Shown one piece after another: positions 1-5,065 of a stretch of 10,429 nt of DNA. The notes under the pieces are model-generated. The model saw nothing but the letters and a program-made list of their open reading frames with translations. It ran no database searches and was not told where the DNA came from. Origin of the DNA: an uncultured bacterium (GTDB taxonomy: Bacteria; Bacillota; Clostridia; Lachnospirales; Lachnospiraceae); NCBI GenBank assembly GCA_945871045.1, contig CAMBUC010000051.1:1-10429 (forward strand). The letters are read 5' to 3'. Made by a program: the position numbers and the translations under genes. Position 1 is the stretch's first letter, and each line of letters starts with the position of its first letter.

Positions 1-36
1 CGAGTCTCCCCAGTTCTGCCGGGGTTTGAGAATGTT

Positions 37-744
37 TCAATCATAATAAATCTGCCAGTCACCATCGATACAGTTGCCCATGGAGGTCTCAATCCACGAC
101 ACCGCTCCATCAGTGTCCCTGCCGCGTATATGAGACCACATTGTGTAATTACTCTCATACAATGCCTGCACACCATGCAAATCACAGAAGCGCTCCCACA
201 TGGTGAAAACAGGTGCTTTAAAGGACTGGAATATCAGCGGAATCAAAGTATTCCCGGACATAAGGGCAAATTCATGCTGGAATTCAAAAGCGGCCTGAAT
301 CGCACCGGATACATTGTCTGCTTCACGAATCCCGTTCACTTTGCCCAGAAGAAGTTCCACTTCTTCATCGGTGATACGGCCAATACATAATTTTGCCGCC
401 AACGTATCCAGTGCAATCCTCACCTCAAAAATCGATCGGATTTCCTCATTGCGGATACGCCCTCCATTATATTTCATAATCGATAGAAGCGTATTGATCG
501 TCCCTCTTCTTCTGTAATCAGCCACATACGTACCGCTCCTTGGCTTTACTACCAGAAATCCCATCTTCTCAAGATCCGTGATTCCACCATTTACAACGGC
601 TCTGCTGACCTGCATCATTTCTGCCAGCCGCCTCTCCGGCGGCAGTTTTTCTCCAATCTTAAGTTTTCCCGAAAGAATCATATGCTGAAGCTGCTCAACA
701 AATAATTCCCGCAGCGACGGTGAGCTGATTTTCTGAAATTCCAT
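37..744 (-). CDS. GntR-family regulator, FadR-like
   Basis: DNA-binding transcription factor of the GntR family, FadR branch (235 aa). Residues about 10-75 form the winged helix: the LPPERRLAEMMQVSRAVV stretch (34-51) is the helix-turn-helix and the RSGTYV stretch (69-74) the wing tip. Residues about 100-225 are an all-helical ligand domain. The SGN motif (163-165) and the following LIPLIFQSFK recall the acyl-CoA-binding domain of E. coli FadR. Positions where metal-binding FCD domains usually carry histidines appear to be Asn199 and Ser221, again like FadR, but this alignment is from memory. I chose the second of two adjacent ATG codons (744) because AGGAG at 752-756 lies 7 nt upstream; the first ATG (747) has only 4 nt. 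A longer in-frame reading back to a GTG at 855 crosses a terminator and lacks a spaced ribosome binding site. The ligand is unknown. The gene stands alone here with its own control region. Confidence 0.88.
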   Translation of the reverse strand: MEFQKISSPSLRELFVEQLQHMILSGKLKIGEKLPPERRLAEMMQVSRAVVNGGITDLEKMGFLVVKPRSGTYVADYRRRGTINTLLSIMKYNGGRIRNEEIRSIFEVRIALDTLAAKLCIGRITDEEVELLLGKVNGIREADNVSGAIQAAFEFQHEFALMSGNTLIPLIFQSFKAPVFTMWERFCDLHGVQALYESNYTMWSHIRGRDTDGAVSWIETSMGNCIDGDWQIYYD

Positions 745-765
745 CATATTTCTCCTCGTTTCAAT

Positions 766-778
766 CTGGTATGTCCAA
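766..778 (-). promoter_or_regulatory. Putative GntR operator, box 3
   Basis: On the minus strand this reads TTGGACATACCAG, a TTGG-N4-ACCA element close to the TGGT-N3-ACCA operators of FadR/PdhR/LldR-type regulators, with one mismatch in the inverted repeat. A half site (TTGGTTA) lies directly upstream. It sits just downstream of the second promoter (799-826) and upstream of the GntR start codon, where a bound repressor would block transcription. Confidence 0.4.
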
Positions 779-798
779 TAACCAATTCTCTTCCTATT

Positions 799-826
799 AT
801 TATAAAGAAAAAGGACTGTTTTGCAA
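799..826 (-). promoter_or_regulatory. Putative second promoter (P2) of the GntR gene
   Basis: Minus strand: -35 TTGCAA (821-826), 16-bp spacer, -10 TATAAT (799-804). The -10 is perfect and the -35 matches at 4 of 6 positions. It overlaps the leader terminator hairpin, so transcripts from here would escape that terminator. It could be a chance match in AT-rich sequence. Confidence 0.4.
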
Positions 827-842
827 CAGTCCTTTTCTTTCT
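804..842 (-). terminator. Intrinsic terminator in the GntR leader
   Basis: A 10-bp perfect stem (AAGGACTGTT with AACAGTCCTT, 811-834) closes a 4-nt loop. On the minus strand it is followed by TTTCTTT, and the A-rich flank on the other side would allow it to work in both directions. It lies between promoter P1 (933-961) and the GntR start (744), so it either ends a short RNA or acts as an attenuator. Confidence 0.75.
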
Positions 843-874
843 TAAATAGATACACCCCCTATTACTTCTCTCAT
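842..874 (-). CDS. Possible 10-codon leader peptide
   Basis: A short reading frame encodes MREVIGGVSI and stops immediately before the terminator stem. AGGGG at 881-885 lies 6 nt upstream of the ATG, a well-placed ribosome binding site. The position between promoter and terminator is that of an attenuator leader peptide, but it has no run of a single regulatory amino acid. So short a frame can arise by chance. Confidence 0.3.
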   Translation of the reverse strand: MREVIGGVSI

Positions 875-898
875 TCGTTTCCCCTAACACAGAAGTAT

Positions 899-915
899 AA
901 TTGGTTGTACCAGTT
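899..915. promoter_or_regulatory. Putative GntR operator, box 1
   Basis: The plus strand reads AATTGGTTGTACCAGTT, a 17-bp inverted repeat with one mismatch that matches the TGGT-N3-ACCA pattern of known FadR/PdhR-class operators. It begins about 18 bp downstream of the -10 of promoter P1, suited to repression by roadblock or occlusion. Confidence 0.5.
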
Positions 916-932
916 ATTTCAATTCAATTATC

Positions 933-961
933 ATTATAATGTTGTGCACAATATTTGTCAA
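933..961 (-). promoter_or_regulatory. Consensus sigma-A promoter (P1) upstream of the GntR gene
   Basis: Minus strand: -35 TTGACA (956-961), 17-bp spacer, -10 TATAAT (933-938), matching the vegetative consensus at all 12 positions. Initiation would fall near 926, giving a leader of about 180 nt before the GntR start. The spacer contains the 10-bp palindrome TTGTGCACAA (942-951), a possible operator. So strong a promoter in front of a regulator gene suggests that it is normally held down by repression or attenuation. Confidence 0.8.
942..951. repeat. Palindrome in the P1 spacer
   Basis: TTGTGCACAA is a perfect 10-bp palindrome lying wholly between the -35 and -10 elements. It differs from the TTGG/ACCA boxes, so if it is functional a different regulator may bind it. 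Confidence 0.4.
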
Positions 962-1041
962 TTTATAATAGTTTTTTGATCTATTATTCACTATTTTACG
1001 CTTATTTTTATATCAATATCTTCAAAATTCAATATTGGTAT

Positions 1042-1054
1042 TTGGTATAACCAA
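1042..1054. promoter_or_regulatory. Putative GntR operator, box 2
   Basis: TTGGTATAACCAA is a perfect inverted repeat (TTGGT-N3-ACCAA), the best of the three boxes and nearly identical to published PdhR/FadR-type sites. It lies about 80 bp upstream of promoter P1, and its centre is 141 bp from that of box 1. The spacing would allow DNA looping between dimers, though that is inference. Confidence 0.5.
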
Positions 1055-1071
1055 TCCCAAATCATGGGGCG

Positions 1072-1224
1072 TTATTTTTTCAGATGATCGAACTGATTCA
1101 AAATATGGATCAGATTGCTCCTGTTCTTTTCCTCCAACACCACTGAAGGTTCATCCATCAATATAATATCCGGTGTCATGGAGAGAATGGTCGCGATGGA
1201 AAACAGAACATCTGCCATATGCAT
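1072..1224 (-). pseudogene. Relic of an ABC-transporter ATPase (CbiO/NikO-like)
   Basis: A 50-codon frame starts at an ATG 18 bp after the hypA stop. Its residues SIATILSMTPDIILMDEPS match the Walker B region of ABC ATPases (hydrophobic strand, then D-E-P-S), followed by VVLEEKNRSNLI where intact proteins have the D-loop and following helix. The Walker A motif, most of the signature region and the switch histidine are missing, and the frame ends about 29 residues after the Walker B glutamate. A complete family member has roughly 230-280 residues, so this is a decayed internal fragment. The wording is closest, from memory, to the ATPases of cobalt/nickel or ECF-type importers. That fits its place directly behind the nickel-chaperone gene hypA. 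A translated mini-protein is not excluded but could not bind ATP in the usual way. Confidence 0.7.
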
Positions 1225-1242
1225 AACCAATCACTCTTTCTA

Positions 1243-1587
1243 TCAAATAACTTCTATCTCTTTCATCTGATGCTCATTGCCCTGTACCAGATATGTATGC
1301 TCGCTTCCGCAATACGGACAAATTTTCCCATGTTCAACTGTTCTATAGGTCTCTTCACAATCTTCACAGAAGGTAATGGCAGGAATGGTCTCTATCTCCA
1401 GTTCACAGCCATCCATCAATTGACTCTTGGAACATTTCCATTTCCAGCAGTCCTGCAGATAATGCGGGATTATAGTGGACACCTCACCAATCTGAAGGAC
1501 CACCTTCCCCACTTTTTCTGCATGGTTTTCCTGCGCAATATTTTCTGCCATCTTTACAATGTGAAAAACAATTCCCAGTTCGTGCAT
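1243..1587 (-). CDS. hypA: Hydrogenase nickel-insertion protein HypA
   Basis: HypA is a small cytoplasmic metallochaperone that, with the GTPase HypB, delivers nickel to the large subunit of [NiFe]-hydrogenase. The 114-residue length is normal. The invariant N-terminus MHE supplies the nickel ligand His2, and Cys74-Cys77 with Cys90-Cys93 (two CxxC pairs) forms the structural zinc site. The ATG at 1587 is fixed by the MHE start and by AGGAGG with a 7-nt spacer. The frame continues 48 codons upstream through a terminator and is not coding there. No hypB or hydrogenase gene is in the window, and the only partner is the ABC-ATPase relic 18 bp downstream. I see no convincing promoter in front of it. 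Confidence 0.93.
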   Translation of the reverse strand: MHELGIVFHIVKMAENIAQENHAEKVGKVVLQIGEVSTIIPHYLQDCWKWKCSKSQLMDGCELEIETIPAITFCEDCEETYRTVEHGKICPYCGSEHTYLVQGNEHQMKEIEVI

Positions 1588-1660
1588 ATCTTTTCCTCCT
1601 TTAGTAGCATGATGTAGGAAAGCATCTGTAATATCAATACCAAAAATAACGAACTGAAGC

Positions 1661-1692
1661 AAACTGCTTACAGATACTGTCACCGGCAGTTT
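1661..1692. repeat. Inverted repeat upstream of hypA
   Basis: A perfect 7-bp repeat (AAACTGC with GCAGTTT) encloses a second short stem (ACAG with CTGT around TAT). It lies between the terminator at 1705-1735 and hypA. No T-run follows in either direction, so it is not a terminator. It may be a folded leader element, or chance. Confidence 0.3.
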
Positions 1693-1704
1693 CCTCTGGT
1701 TACA

Positions 1705-1735
1705 TGACAAAAAAGAATGCGCTTTGCGCATTCTT
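1705..1735 (-). terminator. Intrinsic terminator at the hypA-proximal end of the repeat element
   Basis: On the minus strand a 10-bp perfect stem (AAGAATGCGC with GCGCATTCTT, loop AAA; 1713-1735) runs into six T residues (1709-1714). It points the same way as tsf transcription, but tsf already has its own terminator about 130 bp earlier. This one may therefore end a separate short transcript or back up the first. Confidence 0.75.
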
Positions 1736-1800
1736 CGCGCCCGAGCGGTATGCGAAGCATATACTTCATCTCCGCGAGGTGCGCATCCTGCCGGAGGCTT

Positions 1801-1835
1801 TTGTCGTATAGGAGACGAAGTTTCCTATACGACAA
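1801..1835. repeat. Long perfect hairpin after the tsf terminator
   Basis: TTGTCGTATAGGA and its exact complement TCCTATACGACAA are separated by 9 nt. Counting one G-T wobble, the stem extends to 16 bp with a GAA loop. It abuts the tsf terminator directly. No T-run follows on either strand, so it is not itself a terminator. It forms one edge of the repeat element. Confidence 0.7.
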
Positions 1836-1873
1836 GAAAAATCCTGTGACCGGATAAACCAATCACAGGATTT
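1836..1873 (-). terminator. Rho-independent terminator of rpsB-tsf
   Basis: On the minus strand an 11-bp perfect stem (AAATCCTGTGA with TCACAGGATTT), extended by TTGG/CCGG pairing around the loop, is followed by TTTTTC. It begins 35 bp after the tsf stop codon and is the natural end of the rpsB-tsf transcript. Confidence 0.9.
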
Positions 1874-1908
1874 CGTTATTTCATGATTATGTTTGTTCTA
1901 AATTACGC

Positions 1909-2844
1909 TTATGCGTTCATCTGAGCAGCTACTTCTGCTGCAAAGTCTTCGTTCTTCTTCTCAAGTCCTTCACCTGTCTCAAAACGAACAAACTTCTTCA
2001 CTTTAACGTCTGCTCCAACTTCCTTAGAAAGCTGTTCAATATACTTGCCAACTGTCTGCTTTCCGTCTTCAGCCTTAACGTAAACCTGATCTACCAGACA
2101 GATCTCCTTTAACTCTTTGCTTACACGGCCTTCGATCATTCCGTTGATCACCTTCTCAGGCTTCTGAGATTCCTTCGGATCGTTCATGATCTGAGCAAGT
2201 AAGATCTCTTTCTCATGAGCGATGTAATCAGCGCTAACTTCTTCACGTGATACATACTTAGGAGCTAATGCAGCGATCTGCATTGCAATATTCTTTAAGC
2301 CCTCTTTTACTGTGTCGTTTACAACAGTCGTCTCAGCATCAACGATAACGCCGATTCTTCCACCACCATGTACATAAGTAACAACACATCCGTTAGGCTC
2401 TGATACCTTCTCAAAACGACGGATCTTTAAGTTCTCACCGATCACTGCAACCTTCTCAACAAGAGCCTCTGATACAGTCTTGGAAGAATCCTCAACCCAC
2501 TGCTCTGCCATGAAAGCGTCCATATCTGCTGCATCTGAAGCAACTGCCTGCTTTGCAACAGAAGCCACGAAAGTCTGGAATGTCTCGTTCTTTGCAACGA
2601 AGTCTGTCTCAGAGTTAACCTCTACAACTGCAGCGGTGTCGTCACCCTCAACAGCGACAGTACAAAGACCCTCAGCTGCAATACGGCTGGCTTTCTTCTC
2701 AGCCTTTGCCTGTCCGTTCTTTCTTAAGAACTCAACAGCCTCATCCATATTACCATTTGTCTCATTTAATGCTTTCTTACAATCCATCATACCTGCGCCG
2801 GTCATCTCACGCAGTTCTTTTACCATTCCTGCTGTAATAGCCAT
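1909..2844 (-). CDS. tsf: Translation elongation factor Ts
   Basis: EF-Ts is the cytoplasmic guanine-nucleotide exchange factor that recycles EF-Tu from its GDP to its GTP form. Length is 311 aa, within the range of Firmicutes proteins. The N-terminal UBA-like domain (about 3-40) carries the family signature VKELREMTGAGMMDCKKAL. The conserved exchange motif TDFVAKN stands at 80-86, followed by the core dimerisation subdomains. The start follows GGAGG with a 9-nt spacer. It is cotranscribed with rpsB, whose stop codon is 32 bp upstream, and ends at the terminator at 1836-1873. Confidence 0.97.
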   Translation of the reverse strand: MAITAGMVKELREMTGAGMMDCKKALNETNGNMDEAVEFLRKNGQAKAEKKASRIAAEGLCTVAVEGDDTAAVVEVNSETDFVAKNETFQTFVASVAKQAVASDAADMDAFMAEQWVEDSSKTVSEALVEKVAVIGENLKIRRFEKVSEPNGCVVTYVHGGGRIGVIVDAETTVVNDTVKEGLKNIAMQIAALAPKYVSREEVSADYIAHEKEILLAQIMNDPKESQKPEKVINGMIEGRVSKELKEICLVDQVYVKAEDGKQTVGKYIEQLSKEVGADVKVKKFVRFETGEGLEKKNEDFAAEVAAQMNA

Positions 2845-2876
2845 TGATTTTTTCCTCCAAATCTATTGTCGTTAAA

Positions 2877-3617
2877 TTATGCCTCTACTGCTTCCTCAGC
2901 AACATCTTCGCCTTCGTAAACAACATCCTCTGCTGCACCCTGATTTGCCTCTACAACAGCGTCTGCCATCTTAGAAACGATCAACTTAACGGCACGGATC
3001 GCATCGTCATTTCCGGGGATCACATAATCTAACTCTTCAGGATCACAGTTTGTATCGGCGATACCGATCAGGGGAATACCTAATGTATGAGCCTCCTGTA
3101 CGCAGATGCGCTCCTTCTTGGGATCTACGATGAAGATAGCATCGGGAATCTTCTTCATTTCTTTGATTCCGCCAAGGTTCTTCTGAAGTTTCTCTAACTC
3201 TTTCTTAAGAGCGATCACTTCCTTCTTGGGAAGCACATCAAATGTACCATCTTCCTGCATACGCTCAATATCTTTTAATCTCTTGATACGGCTCTGGATC
3301 GTCTTGAAGTTGGTCAGCATACCACCTAACCATCTCTCGTTTACATAATACATTCCACAACGCTCTGCCTCTGTCTTGATGGCATCCTGAGCCTGCTTCT
3401 TGGTTCCTACGAAAAGGATGGTTCCACCGTTTGCTGCGATATCAGCAACTGCGTTATAAGCCTCATCAACCTTTCCTACAGACTTCTGTAAGTCGATGAT
3501 GTAGATGCCGTTACGCTCGGTGTAAATGTAAGGAGCCATTTTCGGGTTCCATCTTCTTGTCTGATGTCCAAAGTGAACACCTGCTTCCAGTAACTGTTTC
3601 ATTGTAATTACGCTCAT
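2877..3617 (-). CDS. rpsB: 30S ribosomal protein S2
   Basis: S2 is a primary component of the small ribosomal subunit, bound near the neck on the solvent side and needed for S1 or mRNA association. Length is 246 aa. The family hallmarks are present: LLEAGVHFGHQTRRWNPKM (9-27), the YIYTERNGIYIIDL strand, VNERWLGGMLTNF (92-104) and PDAIFIVDP (158-166). The acidic C-terminal tail is typical. The ATG at 3617 follows GGAGG with a 7-nt A-rich spacer. A possible upstream extension of 22 codons belongs to the leader. It has its own promoter (3726-3754) and a leader that may serve autoregulation, and is followed by tsf as in most bacteria. Confidence 0.97.
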   Translation of the reverse strand: MSVITMKQLLEAGVHFGHQTRRWNPKMAPYIYTERNGIYIIDLQKSVGKVDEAYNAVADIAANGGTILFVGTKKQAQDAIKTEAERCGMYYVNERWLGGMLTNFKTIQSRIKRLKDIERMQEDGTFDVLPKKEVIALKKELEKLQKNLGGIKEMKKIPDAIFIVDPKKERICVQEAHTLGIPLIGIADTNCDPEELDYVIPGNDDAIRAVKLIVSKMADAVVEANQGAAEDVVYEGEDVAEEAVEA

Positions 3618-3720
3618 TTTTTTACCTCCATTTGGTTTGTTCTTCCACAGACCTCCCGCCACCGCTTCACCTCTCGGCACCAAAACTGTGATCCGTCTGT
3701 GTGTTTTATTTTCATAAGCT
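3618..3720 (-). promoter_or_regulatory. rpsB 5' leader with a closing stem
   Basis: The predicted transcript has about 100 nt before the rpsB start. CACAGAC (3695-3701 on the minus strand) pairs perfectly with GTCTGTG (3646-3652) to close a domain of about 55 nt that contains further complementarity (GCCG with CGGTGGC). Many ribosomal protein mRNAs carry such leaders for feedback by their own product. I do not recognise a specific Rfam family here, so the function is inferred from position. Confidence 0.45.
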
Positions 3721-3725
3721 TTTCA

Positions 3726-3754
3726 AATATAACACAAGCGCCTGCAGAATGCAA
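3726..3754 (-). promoter_or_regulatory. rpsB-tsf promoter, extended -10 type
   Basis: Minus strand: -35 TTGCAT (3749-3754), 17-bp spacer, -10 TATATT (3726-3731) preceded by TGT, giving an extended -10 (TG-N-TATATT). Initiation would be near 3719. It makes rpsB-tsf expressible independently of the motility operon upstream. Confidence 0.65.
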
Positions 3755-3760
3755 GCGCTT
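3736..3760. repeat. 11-bp inverted repeat over the rpsB promoter
   Basis: AAGCGCTTGCA and TGCAGGCGCTT (minus strand) form an 11-bp stem with one G-T wobble and a 3-nt loop. It covers the -35 element and most of the spacer of the rpsB promoter. No T-run follows, so as a terminator of the motility operon it would be weak. It may be a partial terminator or an operator. Confidence 0.5.
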
Positions 3761-3781
3761 TTCCCTAAAAAATACGATTCT

Positions 3782-4330
3782 TTATTGTTTCTTTTTATCT
3801 TTCCGTTCCGTAATGATCTTTATGATGGCATCATAATCCGAACCCATGGGAATGACATAATTGCCTGGCTGGATCAGATTGTCATAGCCGCTTTTAGAAA
3901 GATATTTATTAAAGTCATCAACATCCTCGATCAGACCGGCTTTTTTTAATTTCTTACACACTTTATCGGAATACTCTCCGCCAACGATGGTAATCTCCAC
4001 CTGTTCGACAACTTCTTTTTCCTCTTTCGCATTGGTTTTATCATCCGATTCCTTTTGGACATCAACGATTTCCGGTTCTTGTTTCTGATCACTGATTTCC
4101 TCTGCCTCAGATTCTTGTTTTGTCTCTTTCGAATCCGTAAGTTTTGAATCTGAAAGTTTTTCACTTGTCGGCAATTCTTCTGCTTTTACCATTCCAAGTG
4201 CTGTTGCCCTGGCAATGATCTCATCATCCGTAAGGGGCTGTTCCCGATGGACTGTAAAGGCAACCATTAAGACCAATGTGGCTATGATCATGCCGAATCC
4301 GACACCACGCAGATAATACTTTAATTTCAC
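3782..4330 (-). CDS. Membrane-anchored protein with a short YceG/MltG-like domain
   Basis: 182 aa. Residues about 8-28 form one N-terminal membrane helix. Residues about 50-110 are a highly charged, Ser/Glu/Lys-rich linker of low complexity. Residues about 111-176 (VEITIVGGEYSDKVCKKLKK, then AGLIEDVDDFNKYL and the QPGNYVIPMGSDYDAII segment) resemble the LysM-like subdomain at the start of MltG/YceG endolytic transglycosylases, where a small strand-helix unit precedes the 'G-x-Y-x-I' strand. The catalytic transglycosylase domain is absent, so a lytic activity is unlikely. A peptidoglycan- or envelope-binding role is possible but inferred. It starts with GTG, overlapping the upstream stop codon by 4 bp (GTGA), with AAGGGG upstream. 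It is the last gene before the rpsB promoter. Confidence 0.65.
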   Translation of the reverse strand: MKLKYYLRGVGFGMIIATLVLMVAFTVHREQPLTDDEIIARATALGMVKAEELPTSEKLSDSKLTDSKETKQESEAEEISDQKQEPEIVDVQKESDDKTNAKEEKEVVEQVEITIVGGEYSDKVCKKLKKAGLIEDVDDFNKYLSKSGYDNLIQPGNYVIPMGSDYDAIIKIITERKDKKKQ

Positions 4331-5046
4331 AGACTTATTTCCCCTTTATACAGTTCTACGATCAATTTTACTTCGCCGTAACCAAGACTTAAATCCCGTG
4401 CGATATTATTGATTTCCTCACCGGCACTGTAACGCTTTAAGATTTCATCCTTTATACTTCCTCCACCTGTCTCTTCTGCGGTTTCGGTAGATGCCGGATC
4501 CACACTTGCCTGTTCGGAAACTTCCGGCTGAACGGGAACCTCTTCCACGCGATTTACTGTTTCAACCTCAGTCATATCCATAACCGGCTGATTTCTTAAT
4601 TCTTCATAGGCCTGTTGGAGAGATAAGGTTTCATCGCACAGTTCCTGACATTCCAAACGCAGGGCATTCAGTTTTGTCATGCTTTCATTTAATTCATTGT
4701 GCTTGTCTCCGAGCATACTATAAAGAAATGTCACCTCATGGTTCATTTTCTGGAGTTGATTCATTACGGTATCTGAATACTCACTGATCGCCATAATCTT
4801 TTCATTCGTATCTTTTTCCATCTTGCGTTGGATCTGATCGATGGAAAGATCTACCGCATGGTCAGCCATATCTGTGATCTTTGCACCCGCAGACCCCAGT
4901 TCACGATCCATAACGATCCGAAGTTCTTCCTCCGAAAGTTCCGCAACACGGGATAATTCCGTTGGAGAAAGTTTTTCTACAATAAAAAAACTGGCTAATA
5001 TGAATACGACTCCTATCAGTAGTAATGCAACCTCTATTGCTGTCAT
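4327..5046 (-). CDS. DUF6115-type membrane coiled-coil protein, SwrB-like position
   Basis: 239 aa. A single N-terminal membrane helix (about 4-24) is followed by a long charged helical region, probably coiled coil (about 35-150), a Pro/Glu-rich linker (151-196), and a compact C-terminal module (197-239: IKDEILKRYSAGEEINNIA then LGYGEVKLIVELYKG) that looks like a helix-turn-helix. This architecture is that of DUF6115 proteins. Its position between sigD and rpsB is that of swrB in Bacillus subtilis, whose product (one membrane helix plus cytoplasmic domain) promotes assembly or activation of the flagellar basal body and swarming. An equivalent role here is inferred from synteny and layout, not from clear identity. 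The start follows AGGAG with a 7-nt spacer. Confidence 0.72.
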   Translation of the reverse strand: MTAIEVALLLIGVVFILASFFIVEKLSPTELSRVAELSEEELRIVMDRELGSAGAKITDMADHAVDLSIDQIQRKMEKDTNEKIMAISEYSDTVMNQLQKMNHEVTFLYSMLGDKHNELNESMTKLNALRLECQELCDETLSLQQAYEELRNQPVMDMTEVETVNRVEEVPVQPEVSEQASVDPASTETAEETGGGSIKDEILKRYSAGEEINNIARDLSLGYGEVKLIVELYKGEISL

Positions 5047-5065
5047 CGATGATCTCCTGCTGCTA

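Larger units (their letters stand above)
1705..1835 (-). repeat. Hairpin-rich intergenic element, probably a dispersed repeat
   Basis: About 130 bp made almost wholly of inverted repeats: a 13-bp perfect stem (1801-1813 with 1823-1835), a CTCCG/CGGAG stem (1770-1796), a TATGC-GAA-GCATA hairpin (1749-1761) and the terminator at 1705-1735. It is more GC-rich than its flanks. Read on the minus strand it stays open and encodes a peptide containing LRQDAHLAEMKYMLRIPLG. I recall that string from spurious short proteins in other Lachnospiraceae genomes, which suggests a multi-copy intergenic element, but I could not verify this. It has no start codon with a good ribosome binding site, so I do not call it a gene. 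It could be a REP/MITE-like element or encode a small structured RNA. Confidence 0.55.

Noticed and set aside
8..24. GC-rich hairpin (CCCCGG with CTGGGG) after the GntR stop codon
   Set aside because: The 6-bp stem could be a terminator, but no T-run follows within the few bases left in the window, so it cannot be called.
745..855. Longer GntR protein starting at a GTG at 855
   Set aside because: No spaced ribosome binding site, the extension is encoded by a terminator hairpin, and the winged-helix domain starts normally after 744.
1219..1617. Plus-strand open frame opposite hypA
   Set aside because: It lies antisense over hypA, whose zinc and nickel motifs are clear, and resembles no family.
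1588..1731. N-terminal extension of hypA by 48 codons
   Set aside because: HypA begins MHE with a nickel-binding His2, and a strong AGGAGG precedes that ATG; the extension crosses a terminator hairpin.
1680..1862. Open frame of 60 codons on the minus strand across the tsf-hypA gap
   Set aside because: It runs through the tsf terminator and two further hairpins, lacks a ribosome binding site, and its sequence is explained by the hairpin-rich repeat element.
2480..2875. Plus-strand open frame opposite tsf
   Set aside because: Antisense shadow with Ser/Ala-rich low-complexity translation and no start signal; tsf on the minus strand is certain.
3618..3683. 22-codon extension of rpsB
   Set aside because: S2 proteins start with M-S-V-I or similar, and GGAGG lies just before 3617; the upstream part belongs to the leader.
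3946..4164. Minus-strand 72-codon basic frame inside the YceG-like gene
   Set aside because: It is an out-of-frame reading of the A-rich linker, giving an Arg/Lys/Asn-rich string with no start signal.
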